A stretch of DNA of 64,000 nucleotides from Yersinia bercovieri ATCC 43970 (GCF_013282745.1 NZ_CP054044.1:3286001-3350000); one strand, 5' to 3'. Counted from the first letter of the stretch, positions 1 through 10,039 are shown. Notes: generated from the sequence alone by a model not told the origin. A program made the numbers and translations.

Positions 1-1031
1 TTCATCTCAATGCGGCTACCCGTGCGCATCAAATCCACCACAGAGGGATCGATGGTCAGCTCACCGGTCACTTTGCTGTCCGGCTGGAGGGTCATTTTGG
101 TCAGCGTGCCCACTTGTAAACCCTGATAAATCAGCGGTGTTCGCCCGGCACTTAAGCTATTGCCGTTGGGCAGATCAAGGGTGATTGCCACGCCGCGTTG
201 GCTATGTGCTAAATCAGGGTAAAGCTGGAACGGTTGATCCGGTTTAGCATGTTGGCTGTTTGGTGGCGAGTCAAAGGCTATGGCGCCATTCACCAGTGCC
301 GCCAGACTCTCCATCTGTACCGATGCACCACTTAGGCTGAAATCACCTTTAAAACCAGAGACATTCCAGAAGCGGGTATCATTTTTGACCAGTTTGGCGA
401 AGCGGCGATCAATCAGCACATCAATAACCACGCCGTTATTATCAGGCGCGATGTTGTAATCGTACACTTTACCCACCGGAATTTTACGGTAGTAGACCAG
501 CGAACCATTATTCAGTGACCCCAAATCAGGGGCATGAAGGTGAATCATTAGCTCGCCAGTATTCAGGCGAAATTTGGGTTGGGTATCCAGTGCGGTAAAG
601 TGGCTCTGCGGTTTACCTTCTCCTGGCATCATGCCGATATAGTTGCCGCCCACCAGGGCATCTAAGCCCGAAACCCCGGCTAAAGAGGCTTTCGGTGTCA
701 CCAGCCAGAACTGGGTGCCCTCCCGCAGTGAGTCCTCCATATCGTTTTTGATACTGGCGGTCACTTTAATATTGCGCAGGTCATCATCAAGACTGATGGA
801 TTGCACCATCCCAACCTCCACCCCCTGATAGCGAATCGGCGTGCGCCCCGCCACAATCCCGGCGGCAGACTGGAAATCGATGGTGACTTCGGTGCCGCGC
901 TCTTGCCAGTTGTTATAGACCAGCCAACCGGCAATCAGCAGGGCAATAAAAGGTAGCAACCAGAACGGCGAAATCCGGCGCTTATGCTTAATTTGTGCCT
1001 CAGTCGGTGTACTCGGCGTTTCCTGTTGCAT
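1..1031 (-). CDS. letB: LetB (YebT), MCE-domain lipid transport protein, N-terminal part
   Basis: Inner-membrane-anchored MCE protein that forms a tunnel for lipids across the periplasm and works with LetA. Only the first 343 or so codons are inside the window; the gene runs off the left edge. After a short cytoplasmic start with HKRR, a single membrane anchor ([15 protein letters not shown]) is followed by the first MCE repeats, recognisable by VTIDF, [17 protein letters not shown] and similar glycine-rich segments. E. coli LetB has seven MCE repeats and about 877 residues, so fewer than three are visible here. The start is the ATG at 1031; an in-frame ATG two codons upstream (1037) is also possible. 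The start lies inside the 3' end of letA, which suggests translational coupling. Identity is by family recognition and gene order. Confidence 0.93.
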   Translation of the reverse strand, partial: MQQETPSTPTEAQIKHKRRISPFWLLPFIALLIAGWLVYNNWQERGTEVTIDFQSAAGIVAGRTPIRYQGVEVGMVQSISLDDDLRNIKVTASIKNDMEDSLREGTQFWLVTPKASLAGVSGLDALVGGNYIGMMPGEGKPQSHFTALDTQPKFRLNTGELMIHLHAPDLGSLNNGSLVYYRKIPVGKVYDYNIAPDNNGVVIDVLIDRRFAKLVKNDTRFWNVSGFKGDFSLSGASVQMESLAALVNGAIAFDSPPNSQHAKPDQPFQLYPDLAHSQRGVAITLDLPNGNSLSAGRTPLIYQGLQVGTLTKMTLQPDSKVTGELTIDPSVVDLMRTGSRIEM

Positions 1032-2247
1032 GTGCATCCCAAATCAATCGGCTATCTAGCCACTCGACAGCAAGAATAGTCAAAATGACCGCAGTCCCAA
1101 AATAGAAAGCTGCTGGCCCCATAGTGAAGGAGAGGAGCTGATCACGATTAATCAGCGACATCATTAACGCAATAACAAAGAGATCTAGCATTGACCAGCG
1201 GCCAATCCAGGTAATTAGCCGCAGCAAGCGCATACGGGTTTTCAAGCTGTGCTCTGTCTTGAAATGAATGCTTAGCAGCAATGTTATCAGGACAATGACT
1301 TTGGTAAAGGGCACCAGCACGCTGGCGATAAACACCACGGCGGCAATGGGCATGTTACCCGATGAGGCCAGAGAAACCACGCCCGAGAAGATAGTATCCT
1401 CCATGCGAGTGCCGTTGGCATAAACGATGGATATAGGGAGTAGGTTAGCAGGCAACAGTAATACTATCGAGGCGATGAGCGCCGCCCAGGTTTTTTGGAT
1501 ACTGTGACGGCGGCGGTGGCGCAACGGCGTATGGCAACGCGGGCAGCGCCCACGGGCATCAGGATGACCCGTGTAGTGGCATGACAAGCAGACACGTAGT
1601 GTTTCCCGCGGGCCGGGGGGCTGTTGCTGCGGATAAAACCGCTCCCATAACTGCTCCAAATTCAGGTGTACGAGAGTCAGGATCGTCAGTAAGGTCAGGG
1701 CCAGATAGGCTATCAGTCCGCCACCGGGCATGATATCAGCGTACTCTTTGACCTTAATGCAGGCCACCACCATGCCAATCAGGTAGATATCCAGCATCAC
1801 CCACTCTTTTAACCGCTCCAACATCAGCAATATTGGGCGCAGGTTCATGCCAATCCGGCTGCCGATACGCAGATAAAGAATCGACACCGTGAGGGTAATG
1901 GGCGCACCGAGAATACAAAAAGCCACCATGCTGGCGGTGATGGGGTGGCCCTGACGGCTCATCTGCCAGATACCCTCCAGCAAGCTGGCGTCAATCCGGG
2001 TGCCGAGCAGGCGAATGGTGATCAGGGGTTCGGTGAAGGCAAAAGGCATCAGCAATAGCATAGCGACCGCGATGGCGGTCAGACGGGTCAGTGACCAATC
2101 GCGGCCACTGGCAATTTTGGCACTGCAACGTGGGCAATAGGCGGTTTGCCTGCCATTGAGTGGTGGCAAGGTAAACAGAGCATCACACTGACAGCAGCGC
2201 TGAGCCCGTGCGGTGGAGAGTGGCCGTTGAATGGCATGTACCTTCAT
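1000..2247 (-). CDS. letA: LetA (YebS), PqiA-family inner membrane protein
   Basis: Integral membrane partner of LetB in lipid trafficking between the inner and outer membranes. The 415-residue protein has two similar halves. Each opens with a cytoplasmic zinc-ribbon pair of CxxC motifs (CCQCDALF...CPRCSAKI near residues 18-45; CLSCHYTG...CPRCHTPL near 214-238) followed by about four hydrophobic helices, the usual PqiA-like layout. Length is close to E. coli YebS (427). It overlaps the start of letB by about 30 bases, so the two form an operon. The 224-base upstream gap to the divergent msrC must hold both promoters; I do not see a clear regulatory box there. Confidence 0.93.
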   Translation of the reverse strand: MKVHAIQRPLSTARAQRCCQCDALFTLPPLNGRQTAYCPRCSAKIASGRDWSLTRLTAIAVAMLLLMPFAFTEPLITIRLLGTRIDASLLEGIWQMSRQGHPITASMVAFCILGAPITLTVSILYLRIGSRIGMNLRPILLMLERLKEWVMLDIYLIGMVVACIKVKEYADIMPGGGLIAYLALTLLTILTLVHLNLEQLWERFYPQQQPPGPRETLRVCLSCHYTGHPDARGRCPRCHTPLRHRRRHSIQKTWAALIASIVLLLPANLLPISIVYANGTRMEDTIFSGVVSLASSGNMPIAAVVFIASVLVPFTKVIVLITLLLSIHFKTEHSLKTRMRLLRLITWIGRWSMLDLFVIALMMSLINRDQLLSFTMGPAAFYFGTAVILTILAVEWLDSRLIWDAHATGNAEYTD

Positions 2248-2471
2248 ATATAAAACCCTGACACCGACACCGGCTTATAAAGAATAGCGCGGATGTTAGC
2301 AGAGCAAGGGGGCAAAACAAGGAGCAAAAAGGGCCAAATCATCAATGTTGATAACTCATTTGCTTTGTTACAGTTGAATAACCTTGTGGCAAAGGGCATT
2401 TAATGATTATTTTATATAAGCCAAGCATAATAATTGCCGCTGGCTATTCTTGGGTTTCTAACGGTTATTAA

Positions 2472-2969
2472 ATGAAAAAAGCAGAATTCTACGCGGAATT
2501 AAAACGTGACATGAGTTCCCTGATTGCAGGTGAAAACCACTTTATTGCTACCCTGGCTAACGTCAGCGCTTTACTTTATGAGCGCCTGGATGGTTTGAAT
2601 TGGGCTGGATTTTACTTGATCGATGGCAAACAATTAGTGCTTGGGCCTTTTCAGGGGAAGATCGCCTGTGTGCGTATTCCTGTCGGGAAGGGGGTGTGTG
2701 GCACGGCGGTGACAGAAAATCGCGTTCAGCGGGTCGCTGATGTGCATGCATTCCCAGGTCATATTGCTTGTGATGCGGCAAGTAATGCTGAAATTGTGCT
2801 GCCAATCACTGTTAAGGGTGAAGTTATCGGCGTTTTAGATATCGACAGCATTGTTTATGATCGCTTTGATGAAGACGACGAATTGGGCTTAACCTCAGTT
2901 GTGGCACGGCTTTGCGAGCATCTTGAGCTTTGTGACAGTGCGAAATATGTCACACAGACTGCAAGTTGA
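2472..2969 (+). CDS. msrC: Free methionine-(R)-sulfoxide reductase MsrC
   Basis: Cytoplasmic GAF-domain enzyme that reduces free methionine-R-sulfoxide to methionine, using cysteines re-reduced by thioredoxin. The 165-residue protein is one GAF domain. The three conserved cysteines of the fRMsr family are present: C66 and C76 in CVRIPVGKGVCGTA and C100 in HIACDAASNAE. Length matches E. coli YebR. It is divergent from letA and lies upstream of proQ, as in E. coli. The spacer to proQ contains two palindromes described separately. Confidence 0.95.
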   Translation: MKKAEFYAELKRDMSSLIAGENHFIATLANVSALLYERLDGLNWAGFYLIDGKQLVLGPFQGKIACVRIPVGKGVCGTAVTENRVQRVADVHAFPGHIACDAASNAEIVLPITVKGEVIGVLDIDSIVYDRFDEDDELGLTSVVARLCEHLELCDSAKYVTQTAS

Positions 2970-2971
2970 TA

Positions 2972-3016
2972 CACGTATAACGTGGCAATTGCTGATGGCG
3001 TCATTATAATGACGCC
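2972..3016. promoter_or_regulatory. Two adjacent palindromes in the msrC-proQ spacer
   Basis: A short palindrome (cacgt-ata-acgtg, 2972-2984) is followed by a perfect 20-base palindrome, ggcgtcattataatgacgcc, at 2997-3016, about 50 bases before the proQ start. The centre of the second contains TATAAT, so it may be an operator laid over a proQ-prc promoter, or the stem of an msrC terminator. There is no T-run after it, which argues against a standard terminator. Function is not established. Confidence 0.4.
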
Positions 3017-3064
3017 TGTTCATGCCTGCGCTGGTTGGCAAACCCGTTGTAATCAGGAAATTTC

Positions 3065-3778
3065 ATGGAAAATCAACCTAAGTTGAACAGTAGTAAAGAA
3101 GTCATAGCCTTTTTGGCTGAGCGGTTCCCGCTTTGCTTCACCGCCGAAGGCGAAGCACGTCCACTGAAGATCGGTATTTTTCAAGATCTGGTCGAACGTG
3201 TTCAGGGGGAAGAGAATTTAAGCAAAACGCAATTGCGTTCTGCGCTGCGTCTCTACACCTCAAGCTGGCGTTATCTTTATGGGGTCAAAGTCGGTGCTGA
3301 ACGTGTTGATCTAGACGGCAACCCTTGTGGGGTGCTGGAAGAGCAACATGTCGAACATGCCCGCAAACAGCTGGAAGAGGCGAAAGCCCGTGTTCAGGCA
3401 CAACGTGCTGAACAACAAGCTAAAAAGCGCGAAGCTGCCATTGCTGCGGGTGAAACCCCAGAGCCACGTCGCCCACGTCCGGCAGGTAAAAAACCTGCGC
3501 CGCGTCGTGAAGCGGGTGCTGCTGTGGAGAACCGTAAGCCTCGTCAGTCACCTCGCCCACCACAGGCTCGGCCACCTCGTCCACAGGCCGAGGAGAACCA
3601 GCCACGCCCTGTGCCGGTCACAGATATCTCTAAACTGCAAATTGGTCAAGAAATCAAAGTCAGAGCAGGTAAGAGCGCGATGGACGCAACCGTATTAGAA
3701 ATCGCTAAAGATGGCGTACGGGTGCAGCTATCTTCCGGTCTGGCGATGATTGTGCGCGCAGAACACTTGCAGTTCTGA
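3065..3778 (+). CDS. proQ: RNA chaperone ProQ
   Basis: FinO/ProQ-family RNA-binding protein that binds structured small RNAs and mRNA 3' ends and affects osmotic (ProP) control. The 237-residue product has the N-terminal FinO-like domain (about 1-120, with [12 protein letters not shown] and [23 protein letters not shown]), a long basic, proline- and arginine-rich linker (about 120-185, with repeated PRP-type stretches), and a C-terminal Tudor-like domain (about 185-237). All three parts of E. coli ProQ (232 residues) are kept. prc begins 19 bases after the stop, so the pair is co-transcribed as in E. coli. Confidence 0.96.
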   Translation: MENQPKLNSSKEVIAFLAERFPLCFTAEGEARPLKIGIFQDLVERVQGEENLSKTQLRSALRLYTSSWRYLYGVKVGAERVDLDGNPCGVLEEQHVEHARKQLEEAKARVQAQRAEQQAKKREAAIAAGETPEPRRPRPAGKKPAPRREAGAAVENRKPRQSPRPPQARPPRPQAEENQPRPVPVTDISKLQIGQEIKVRAGKSAMDATVLEIAKDGVRVQLSSGLAMIVRAEHLQF

Positions 3779-3797
3779 TACGGAGGCCAACCTAGGC

Positions 3798-5864
3798 ATG
3801 AACAAATTTGTCAGACTAACAGCAATCGCAGGCTTGTTACTGGCGGGGGCGAGTTACGCAGCCGATACGACCTATCGCATTGACCAACTTCCTCAACTGC
3901 GCCAGGAACCAGAGCATGCAACCGTGAGTGAGCGCGTAACATCGCGCTTTACTCGCTCTCACTATCGTCAGTTTGCATTGGACGATCAGTTTTCCGCCAA
4001 AATATTTGATCGCTACCTCAACATGCTGGATTACAGCCATAATGTGTTGTTGGCATCAGATGTGGCACAGTTCGCGGATAAAAAACATTCGCTGGACGAT
4101 GAGTTAAAGTCAGGTCAGTTAGACACGCCTTTTGCGCTATTCAATTTGGCGCAAAAACGCCGCTTTGAGCGCTATCAATATGCATTGTCAGTACTGGATC
4201 GGCCCATGGTCTTTACCGGTAATGACACTATCGATATTGATCGCGGCAAAGCACCCTGGCCGACCAGCGAAGCTGAGCTGAATAAGCTCTGGGACGCCAA
4301 AGTCAAATATGACCAACTGAATTTGAAGTTAACCGGTAAAACGGATAAAGAGATCAAAGAGACGCTGACGAAGCGCTATCAGGCGGCGATTAAGCGTTTG
4401 ACGCAAAGTAATAGCGAAGATGTCTTTCAGCTGATTATGAATGCTTTTGCTCGCGAAATTGACCCACACACCAACTATTTGTCACCCCGCAATACCGAAC
4501 AGTTCAATACCGAAATGAGCTTGTCGCTAGAGGGTATTGGTGCTGTTCTGCAAATGGATGATGATTACACATTAATCAACTCCATGGTTCCGGGTGGCCC
4601 TGCGGCGAAAAGCAAAACGATTGCCGTCGGTGATCGGGTGATTGGTGTCGGCCAGGCGGGTAAACCGATGGTGGATGTGATTGGCTGGCGTCTTGATGAT
4701 GTGGTCGCGCTAATCAAAGGGCCGAAGGGCAGTAAAGTGCGGTTGGAGATTCTACCCGCCGGGAAAGGCACCAAGCCACGCACTGTCACTTTGACCCGTG
4801 AACGAATTCGTCTGGAAGACCGTGCGGTGAAAATGTCGGTGAAAACCATCGGCAAAGAGCGCGTCGGTGTCCTGGATATTCCGGGTTTCTATGTTGGCCT
4901 GACCGAAGACGTTAAGGTGCAATTGCAGAAACTGGAAAAAGAGAATGTCAGTAGCATTATCATTGACTTACGCAGCAACGGTGGCGGGGCGCTAACTGAA
5001 GCTGTGTCACTATCCGGTCTGTTTATTCCCAGTGGCCCGGTGGTTCAGGTGCGGGATAACAACGGCAAAGTGCGCGAAGACAGTGATACTGACGGCGTTG
5101 TCTACTATAAAGGCCCGCTGGTGGTGTTGGTTGACCGCTACAGTGCATCGGCTTCCGAGATCTTTGCTGCGGCCATGCAGGATTATGGTCGTGCTTTAAT
5201 TGTCGGTGAGCCAACCTTCGGTAAAGGTACTGTTCAGCAGTATCGTTCACTGAATCGTATTTACGATCAGATGCTGCGCCCTGAATGGCCGGCATTGGGG
5301 TCACTGCAATATACTATCCAGAAGTTCTACCGGGTAGATGGTGGCAGTACTCAACGTAAAGGGGTGACCCCGGATATCGTGATGCCAACAGGGGTTGATC
5401 CAGCAGAAACCGGTGAGAGCTTCGAAGATAATGCCCTGCCTTGGGACAGCATCAATGCTGCCAGTTATACCAAGACGGGGGATTTGAAGCCACTGGAGCC
5501 TGAATTGTTAAAAAGCCACGTAGCACGTATCGCCGCTGATCCCGAATTCCAGCATATCCAGCAAGATATTGAACGTTATAAAGCATTGAAAGATAAGCGT
5601 AATATTGTCTCTCTCAACTACGCTCAGCGTGAAAAAGAGAACCATGATGATGATGCAAGACGCTTAGAGCGCCTCAATGAACGTCTTAAACGTGAAGGTA
5701 AAAAGCCACTGAAATCATTGGAGGATTTGCCAAAAGAGTATCAGGAGCCGGACCCTTATCTGGATGAAACTGTTCATATCGCCTTGGATCTTGCCCATAG
5801 CGAAAAAGCGCAACCACAGCTTCAGCCTCAACCGGTTGCACCGACTGCGACTGCGGCAAAGTAA
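3798..5864 (+). CDS. prc: Tail-specific carboxy-terminal protease Prc (Tsp)
   Basis: Periplasmic serine protease of the S41 family that trims penicillin-binding protein 3 and, with NlpI, degrades the murein hydrolase MepS. The start is the ATG at 3798 after GGAGG, giving 688 residues (E. coli 682); an upstream extension into proQ would lack a signal peptide. A signal peptide (LTAIAGLLLAGASYA) is followed by an N-terminal domain, a PDZ domain near 240-330, and the catalytic core. The Ser/Lys dyad is visible as S451 in YSASASEIF and K476 in EPTFGKGTVQ. The C-terminal tail is charged and proline/glutamine rich. A strong terminator follows. Confidence 0.96.
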   Translation: MNKFVRLTAIAGLLLAGASYAADTTYRIDQLPQLRQEPEHATVSERVTSRFTRSHYRQFALDDQFSAKIFDRYLNMLDYSHNVLLASDVAQFADKKHSLDDELKSGQLDTPFALFNLAQKRRFERYQYALSVLDRPMVFTGNDTIDIDRGKAPWPTSEAELNKLWDAKVKYDQLNLKLTGKTDKEIKETLTKRYQAAIKRLTQSNSEDVFQLIMNAFAREIDPHTNYLSPRNTEQFNTEMSLSLEGIGAVLQMDDDYTLINSMVPGGPAAKSKTIAVGDRVIGVGQAGKPMVDVIGWRLDDVVALIKGPKGSKVRLEILPAGKGTKPRTVTLTRERIRLEDRAVKMSVKTIGKERVGVLDIPGFYVGLTEDVKVQLQKLEKENVSSIIIDLRSNGGGALTEAVSLSGLFIPSGPVVQVRDNNGKVREDSDTDGVVYYKGPLVVLVDRYSASASEIFAAAMQDYGRALIVGEPTFGKGTVQQYRSLNRIYDQMLRPEWPALGSLQYTIQKFYRVDGGSTQRKGVTPDIVMPTGVDPAETGESFEDNALPWDSINAASYTKTGDLKPLEPELLKSHVARIAADPEFQHIQQDIERYKALKDKRNIVSLNYAQREKENHDDDARRLERLNERLKREGKKPLKSLEDLPKEYQEPDPYLDETVHIALDLAHSEKAQPQLQPQPVAPTATAAK

Positions 5865-5883
5865 GTCTGCATGGTGATAAAGA

Positions 5884-5915
5884 GTCCGGGTTCTGTTGAG
5901 CCCGGATTTTTTTTA
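5884..5915 (+). terminator. Rho-independent terminator of proQ-prc
   Basis: Stem tccggg/cccgga separated by ten bases and followed by eight T residues, 20 bases past the prc stop codon. Confidence 0.85.
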
Positions 5916-6027
5916 CTTTTTTTTCATCAATCACCTTATCATTTGTCGAAAAACCAACTGAATATGTAATGAAAACTATCCAATTTTGTAAAGTTATGTT
6001 GATTTACTCACTTAGAACTTAACAAGC

Positions 6028-6053
6028 CTTGAAAATTTATCAGATGCCCATAC
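6028..6053 (+). promoter_or_regulatory. Sigma-32 (heat-shock) type promoter of htpX
   Basis: CTTGAAA at 6028-6034, then 12 bases, then CCCATAC at 6047-6053, close to the RpoH consensus (CTTGAAA, 11-14 bases, CCCCATnT). htpX is a heat-shock gene in E. coli, so the match is in the expected place. The 5'-untranslated region would be about 130 bases and contains repeated 'gattcaat/gactcaat' words of unknown meaning. Nothing else was recognised in the 325-base gap between prc and htpX. Confidence 0.7.
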
Positions 6054-6189
6054 GATCAGCGTATCTCAGTAGTTATTTAGCTGAGTCATGATTCAGGTTT
6101 ATGGCAATTTTGACTTAATACCAATGTGACTCAATACAGTGTCGATTCAATACGATGATCGATTCAACATAATAAGGAAATAAATTTTT

Positions 6190-7071
6190 ATGATGCGTAT
6201 CGCTCTGTTCCTACTCACCAACTTAGCCGTCATGTTGGTGTTCGGGTTGGTGCTAAGCTTGACAGGCATTCAGTCCAGCAGTGTGCAGGGGCTGATGATC
6301 ATGGCTGGCCTATTTGGTTTCGGCGGCGCATTTGTTTCGTTGCTGATGTCCAAATGGATGGCTTTGCGCTCAGTGGGTGGTGAAGTGATTGAACAGCCAC
6401 GTAATGAGACGGAACGCTGGTTGCTGGAGACCGTGCGTCGGCAGTCTCAGCAGGTGGGTATTGCCATGCCACAAGTCGCTATTTATCAGGCACCGGATAT
6501 TAACGCCTTTGCCACCGGCGCACGTCGTGATGCCTCGCTGGTAGCCGTCAGTACCGGGCTGTTGCAGAATATGAGCCGTGATGAGGCTGAAGCGGTTATT
6601 GCCCATGAAATTAGTCATGTGGCGAATGGTGATATGGTCACCATGACCTTGATTCAAGGGATTGTGAATACATTCGTGATCTTCATTTCACGTCTGATTG
6701 CGCAAGTTGCCGCCGGCTTCTTATCTGGCGATCGTGATAATGAAGGGAGCAGCGCCGGTAACCCGATGGTCTACTTTGCTGTTTCCATGGTGTTGGAGTT
6801 GGTGTTTGGTATTCTGGCGAGCATTATCACCATGTGGTTCTCACGTCATCGTGAATTCCACGCGGATGCAGGTTCCGCGAGATTAGTGGGGCGTGAGAAG
6901 ATGATTGCCGCACTGCAACGGCTGAAAACCAGTTATGAGCCGCAGGAGGCGGGCAACCTGATGGCCTTCTGCATTAACGGGAAGTCCAAAACTTTCAGCG
7001 AGCTGTTTATGTCCCATCCGCCGTTGGATAAACGCATTGAGGCGCTGCGCTCTGGCCAGTATCTGAAGTAA
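6190..7071 (+). CDS. htpX: Membrane zinc metalloprotease HtpX
   Basis: Inner-membrane M48 protease that acts with FtsH in quality control of membrane proteins. The 293-residue protein has two N-terminal transmembrane segments (about 4-25 and 35-55), the zinc-binding motif HEISH ([14 protein letters not shown], near 139-143), two further hydrophobic segments, and the third zinc ligand region [11 protein letters not shown]. Length equals E. coli HtpX (293). The probable sigma-32 promoter upstream and the terminator right behind it indicate a single-gene unit. Confidence 0.96.
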   Translation: MMRIALFLLTNLAVMLVFGLVLSLTGIQSSSVQGLMIMAGLFGFGGAFVSLLMSKWMALRSVGGEVIEQPRNETERWLLETVRRQSQQVGIAMPQVAIYQAPDINAFATGARRDASLVAVSTGLLQNMSRDEAEAVIAHEISHVANGDMVTMTLIQGIVNTFVIFISRLIAQVAAGFLSGDRDNEGSSAGNPMVYFAVSMVLELVFGILASIITMWFSRHREFHADAGSARLVGREKMIAALQRLKTSYEPQEAGNLMAFCINGKSKTFSELFMSHPPLDKRIEALRSGQYLK

Positions 7072-7096
7072 CCGCCAGCAACTTAGCACTATCATA

Positions 7097-7126
7097 AAAA
7101 CCCCGCTTATCAGGCGGGGTTTTTTT
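7097..7126 (+). terminator. Rho-independent terminator of htpX
   Basis: Stem ccccgc/gcgggg with a seven-base loop followed by seven T residues; A residues on the other flank mean it could also serve the convergent yebQ. Confidence 0.9.
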
Positions 7127-7158
7127 ATCGTTAATATGAGGTTAACTGCGTATCAGGC

Positions 7159-7222
7159 TAACTATGTTTCTGATTAACTATGTTTCTGATTAACTACGTT
7201 TCCGATTAACTACGTTTCTGAC
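7159..7222. repeat. Four tandem copies of a 16-base unit at the yebQ 3' end
   Basis: The unit taactatgtttctgat occurs twice perfectly (7159-7174, 7175-7190) and twice with one or two changes (7191-7206, 7207-7222); a degenerate partial copy may precede it from 7141. The last copy includes the final codons and stop of yebQ, so the other copies lie just downstream in the 3'-untranslated region. Copies 1-2 are identical, which points to recent slippage. Confidence 0.85.
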
Positions 7223-8573
7223 TCACGCGAGACAAGCTGACTATCGCGGCGACAGTGGCAAAGCAGCCCGCCAGAATCAACGAAGCATGAGTGCCATTGG
7301 TTGAAAAGAGATTAAACATCAATGCGACCAATGCAGCTCCGGAGGTTTGTCCCAGTAAGCGGGCGGTGCCTAACATGCCACTGGCCCCCCCGCTGCGATT
7401 TTGTGGTGCAGCGGAGATAATGGTGTGGTTATTCGGTGACTGGAACAGCCCAAATCCGGCACCGCACAGTACCATGCGCCAAATGATGTCCAGGTCGGTG
7501 GGGTTCGCGGGCAGAAGCGCTAGCAGGAATAGCCCGCTGGCGAACACCGCCAAACCAATCCCTCCGAGCAATCCGGCATGATACCGTTCAACCAATCGTC
7601 CGGCGATAGGGGCTACCACTACTGTCGCCAGTGGCCAGGGGGTGAGCAGCAAGCCTGTTGCTACCTCATCGCGCCCCAATACGCTTTGCAGGAAGAAGGG
7701 CAGTGCCACCATTGCCAACATCTGGGCGGCAAAAGAGCAGATCGAGGTGCCGATCGATAGCGCAAAAATAGGAATCCGCAGCAAATCAACCGGCAACAGA
7801 GGGAAGGGTTGATTGAGTTGGCGGCGAACAAAAAAGAAGCCAATAATCAGCAGCGCGACAATTTCAGCGGCAATCACGGTTGGGCTTTGCCCTTGAGCAA
7901 AGCCGCTGATAGCAATAATCAGCAAACCAAATGTTAGGGCGTTCATCATAGAACTGGTGAAGTCGAAGCGGTTACCATTGCTCTTGGCGCTATTCGCGGG
8001 CAAGTACTTCATCCCCAGCCCCCATGCCAGCACTCCAATCGGGACGTTAATGGCAAACAGCCACTGCCAGGAGGCGACGGCTAAGACAGCGGAGGCGATA
8101 GTCGGGCCAGCTGCTGCCGAGACCGCAACAATTACCGAGTTGATACCGATGCCCCGACCCAGCTGTGCGCGGGGATAAATGATGCGGATCAGCGCCGTAT
8201 TGACACTCATTAATGCGGCGGCGCCGAACCCTTGCAGCACACGGGCAAATGTCAGGGTTAATAGTGAGTCTGACAGCGCGCAAAACAGCGAAGTGACACT
8301 GAAGACCAGTAATCCGGCCTGATATACCCGACGATAACCAATGATGTCGCCCAGAGAGGCCATCGACAGTAGTGAAATCGTGATGGCTAACTGGTAAGCA
8401 TTGACTACCCAGATAGATGTTGCCGGGCTGGCGTTGAGATCTCGGGCGATAGTCGGCAATGCCACGTTAGCGATAGTGCCATCCAGTACCGCGATGGTAA
8501 TACCCAGGGCGATAACCAGTATTGCGGCATAGCGCTGAGGAGTGGGTAAGCCATCGGCGACAGGTTGGGTCAT
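7206..8573 (-). CDS. yebQ: YebQ, DHA2-family (14-helix) MFS exporter
   Basis: Predicted drug:proton antiporter of the EmrB/QacA branch of the major facilitator superfamily. The 455-residue chain has many hydrophobic helices, the motif ITIAVLDGTIANVALPTIARDL at helix 1 (motif D1 of DHA2 members), GDIIGYRR in the first cytoplasmic loop (motif A), and the conserved FGLFQSPNNHTII region. Length equals E. coli YebQ (457), and its place between htpX and kdgR is also that of E. coli yebQ. No substrate can be read from the sequence. The final codons lie in a 16-base tandem repeat. Confidence 0.88.
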   Translation of the reverse strand: MTQPVADGLPTPQRYAAILVIALGITIAVLDGTIANVALPTIARDLNASPATSIWVVNAYQLAITISLLSMASLGDIIGYRRVYQAGLLVFSVTSLFCALSDSLLTLTFARVLQGFGAAALMSVNTALIRIIYPRAQLGRGIGINSVIVAVSAAAGPTIASAVLAVASWQWLFAINVPIGVLAWGLGMKYLPANSAKSNGNRFDFTSSMMNALTFGLLIIAISGFAQGQSPTVIAAEIVALLIIGFFFVRRQLNQPFPLLPVDLLRIPIFALSIGTSICSFAAQMLAMVALPFFLQSVLGRDEVATGLLLTPWPLATVVVAPIAGRLVERYHAGLLGGIGLAVFASGLFLLALLPANPTDLDIIWRMVLCGAGFGLFQSPNNHTIISAAPQNRSGGASGMLGTARLLGQTSGAALVALMFNLFSTNGTHASLILAGCFATVAAIVSLSRVSQKRS

Positions 8574-8762
8574 AGGTATTTATCTATAAAATAGTCATAT
8601 ATGAAGTATTCACATGCTAACGAGTATTGCTGACGAATGCATCTCTGTAAGTGGCGCTAATTGTAAATACCAATGCTATATCTCAGAGAACCTGGCAAAT
8701 TAACAGCATGATAACACCAGTAATTTGTGGCAATCAGTAAAAACAGAACTGCGATCACGGAA

Positions 8763-8782
8763 AAATGAAACATCGTTTCTAT
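8763..8782. promoter_or_regulatory. KdgR-type operator upstream of ogl
   Basis: The sequence gaaacatcgtttc (8767-8779) in an A/T-rich frame (aaaatgaaac...ttctataat) fits the KdgR box known from pectinolytic enterobacteria (GAAA, six to seven bases, TTTC). It sits about 80 bases before the ogl start. A TGTGA-like half-site (atgtgaga) follows and could be a weak CRP contact. The 287-base yebQ-ogl gap shows nothing else. Confidence 0.75.
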
Positions 8783-8860
8783 AATGTGAGATAGTATTAG
8801 CCGAACAGGTTAGCCTGCGGGCAAAAATTTTAATTCTCTGACGATTTAAGGACTTTCCGG

Positions 8861-10027
8861 ATGGCCAAAGGTAAACAGATCCCCCTGACATTTGATACTT
8901 ATCAGGATGCCTCTACCGGTGCACAAGTGACACGTCTAACTCCACCTGATGTCACTTGCCACCGTAACTATTTCTATCAAAAATGTTTCACCCGTGATGG
9001 CAGTAAGTTGTTGTTCGGCGGCGCTTTTGATGGTCCGTGGAACTACTACTTGCTGGATCTAAACACGCAGGTGGCAACCCAGCTGACAGAAGGGCGTGGC
9101 GACAATACCTTTGGTGGTTTCCTGTCGCCAGAAGATGATGCGCTCTTTTATGTTAAAGAGGGCCGCAACCTGATGCGCGTCTCTCTTGATACACTGGAAG
9201 AGAGTGTGGTCTATCAGGTGCCGGAAGAGTGGGTGGGCTACGGCACTTGGGTGGCTAACTCTGATTGCACGAAATTAGTGGGCATTGAAATTAAGCGGGA
9301 AGATTGGCAGCCGCTGACCGACTGGAAGAAATTCCACGAATTCTACTTCACTAAACCTTGCTGTCGCTTGATGCGTGTTGATTTACAAACGGGAGAATCC
9401 GCAGTGATTCTTCAGGAAAATCAGTGGTTAGGCCACCCAATCTATCGTCCTTACGATGACAACACTGTGGCGTTCTGCCACGAAGGGCCACACGACTTAG
9501 TTGACGCCCGCATGTGGCTAATCAATGAAGATGGCAGCAACATGCGGAAAGTGAAAACTCACGCGGAAGGCGAAAGCTGTACTCACGAATTCTGGGTGCC
9601 AGATGGTTCCGCTTTGGTGTATGTCTCTTACCTGAAAAGCAGTCCCGACCGCTTTATCTACAGTGCCAACCCTGAGACGCTGGAAAACCGCCAATTGACT
9701 AAGATGCCTGCTTGCTCTCATTTGATGAGTAACTATGACGGCTCATTGCTGGTCGGTGATGGCTCTGATGCGCCAGTTGATGTGCAAGATGACAGCGGGT
9801 ATAAGATTGAAAACGATCCTTTCTTGTATGTTTTCAATCTGAAAAATGGCAGCCAACATCGCGTTGCTCGCCATGACACCTCATGGAAGGTGTTTGAGGG
9901 TGATCGCCAGGTCACACATCCACACCCCTCCTTTACCCCTGATGATAAGCAAATTCTGTTTACCTCAGATGTGCACGGTAAACCGGCCTTATATTTAGTC
10001 ACTTTGCCTGAATCCGTCTGGCAATAG
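8861..10027 (+). CDS. ogl: Oligogalacturonate lyase Ogl (polysaccharide lyase family 22)
   Basis: Cytoplasmic beta-propeller enzyme that splits digalacturonate and unsaturated digalacturonate by beta-elimination, giving 5-keto-4-deoxyuronate precursors. At 388 residues it has the family length. The metal-site residues reported for the Yersinia enzyme fall at the same numbers here: H287 (CSHLM), Q350, H353 and H355 (RQVTHPHPSF). The proposed catalytic base H242 (CTHEFW) is also present. No signal peptide is seen. The gene stands alone with a KdgR box in front, a hairpin behind, and the regulator gene kdgR next. It takes the products of KdgM/TogMNAB uptake and PelW. Confidence 0.96.
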   Translation: MAKGKQIPLTFDTYQDASTGAQVTRLTPPDVTCHRNYFYQKCFTRDGSKLLFGGAFDGPWNYYLLDLNTQVATQLTEGRGDNTFGGFLSPEDDALFYVKEGRNLMRVSLDTLEESVVYQVPEEWVGYGTWVANSDCTKLVGIEIKREDWQPLTDWKKFHEFYFTKPCCRLMRVDLQTGESAVILQENQWLGHPIYRPYDDNTVAFCHEGPHDLVDARMWLINEDGSNMRKVKTHAEGESCTHEFWVPDGSALVYVSYLKSSPDRFIYSANPETLENRQLTKMPACSHLMSNYDGSLLVGDGSDAPVDVQDDSGYKIENDPFLYVFNLKNGSQHRVARHDTSWKVFEGDRQVTHPHPSFTPDDKQILFTSDVHGKPALYLVTLPESVWQ

Positions 10028-10039
10028 CTGAATTATGCA

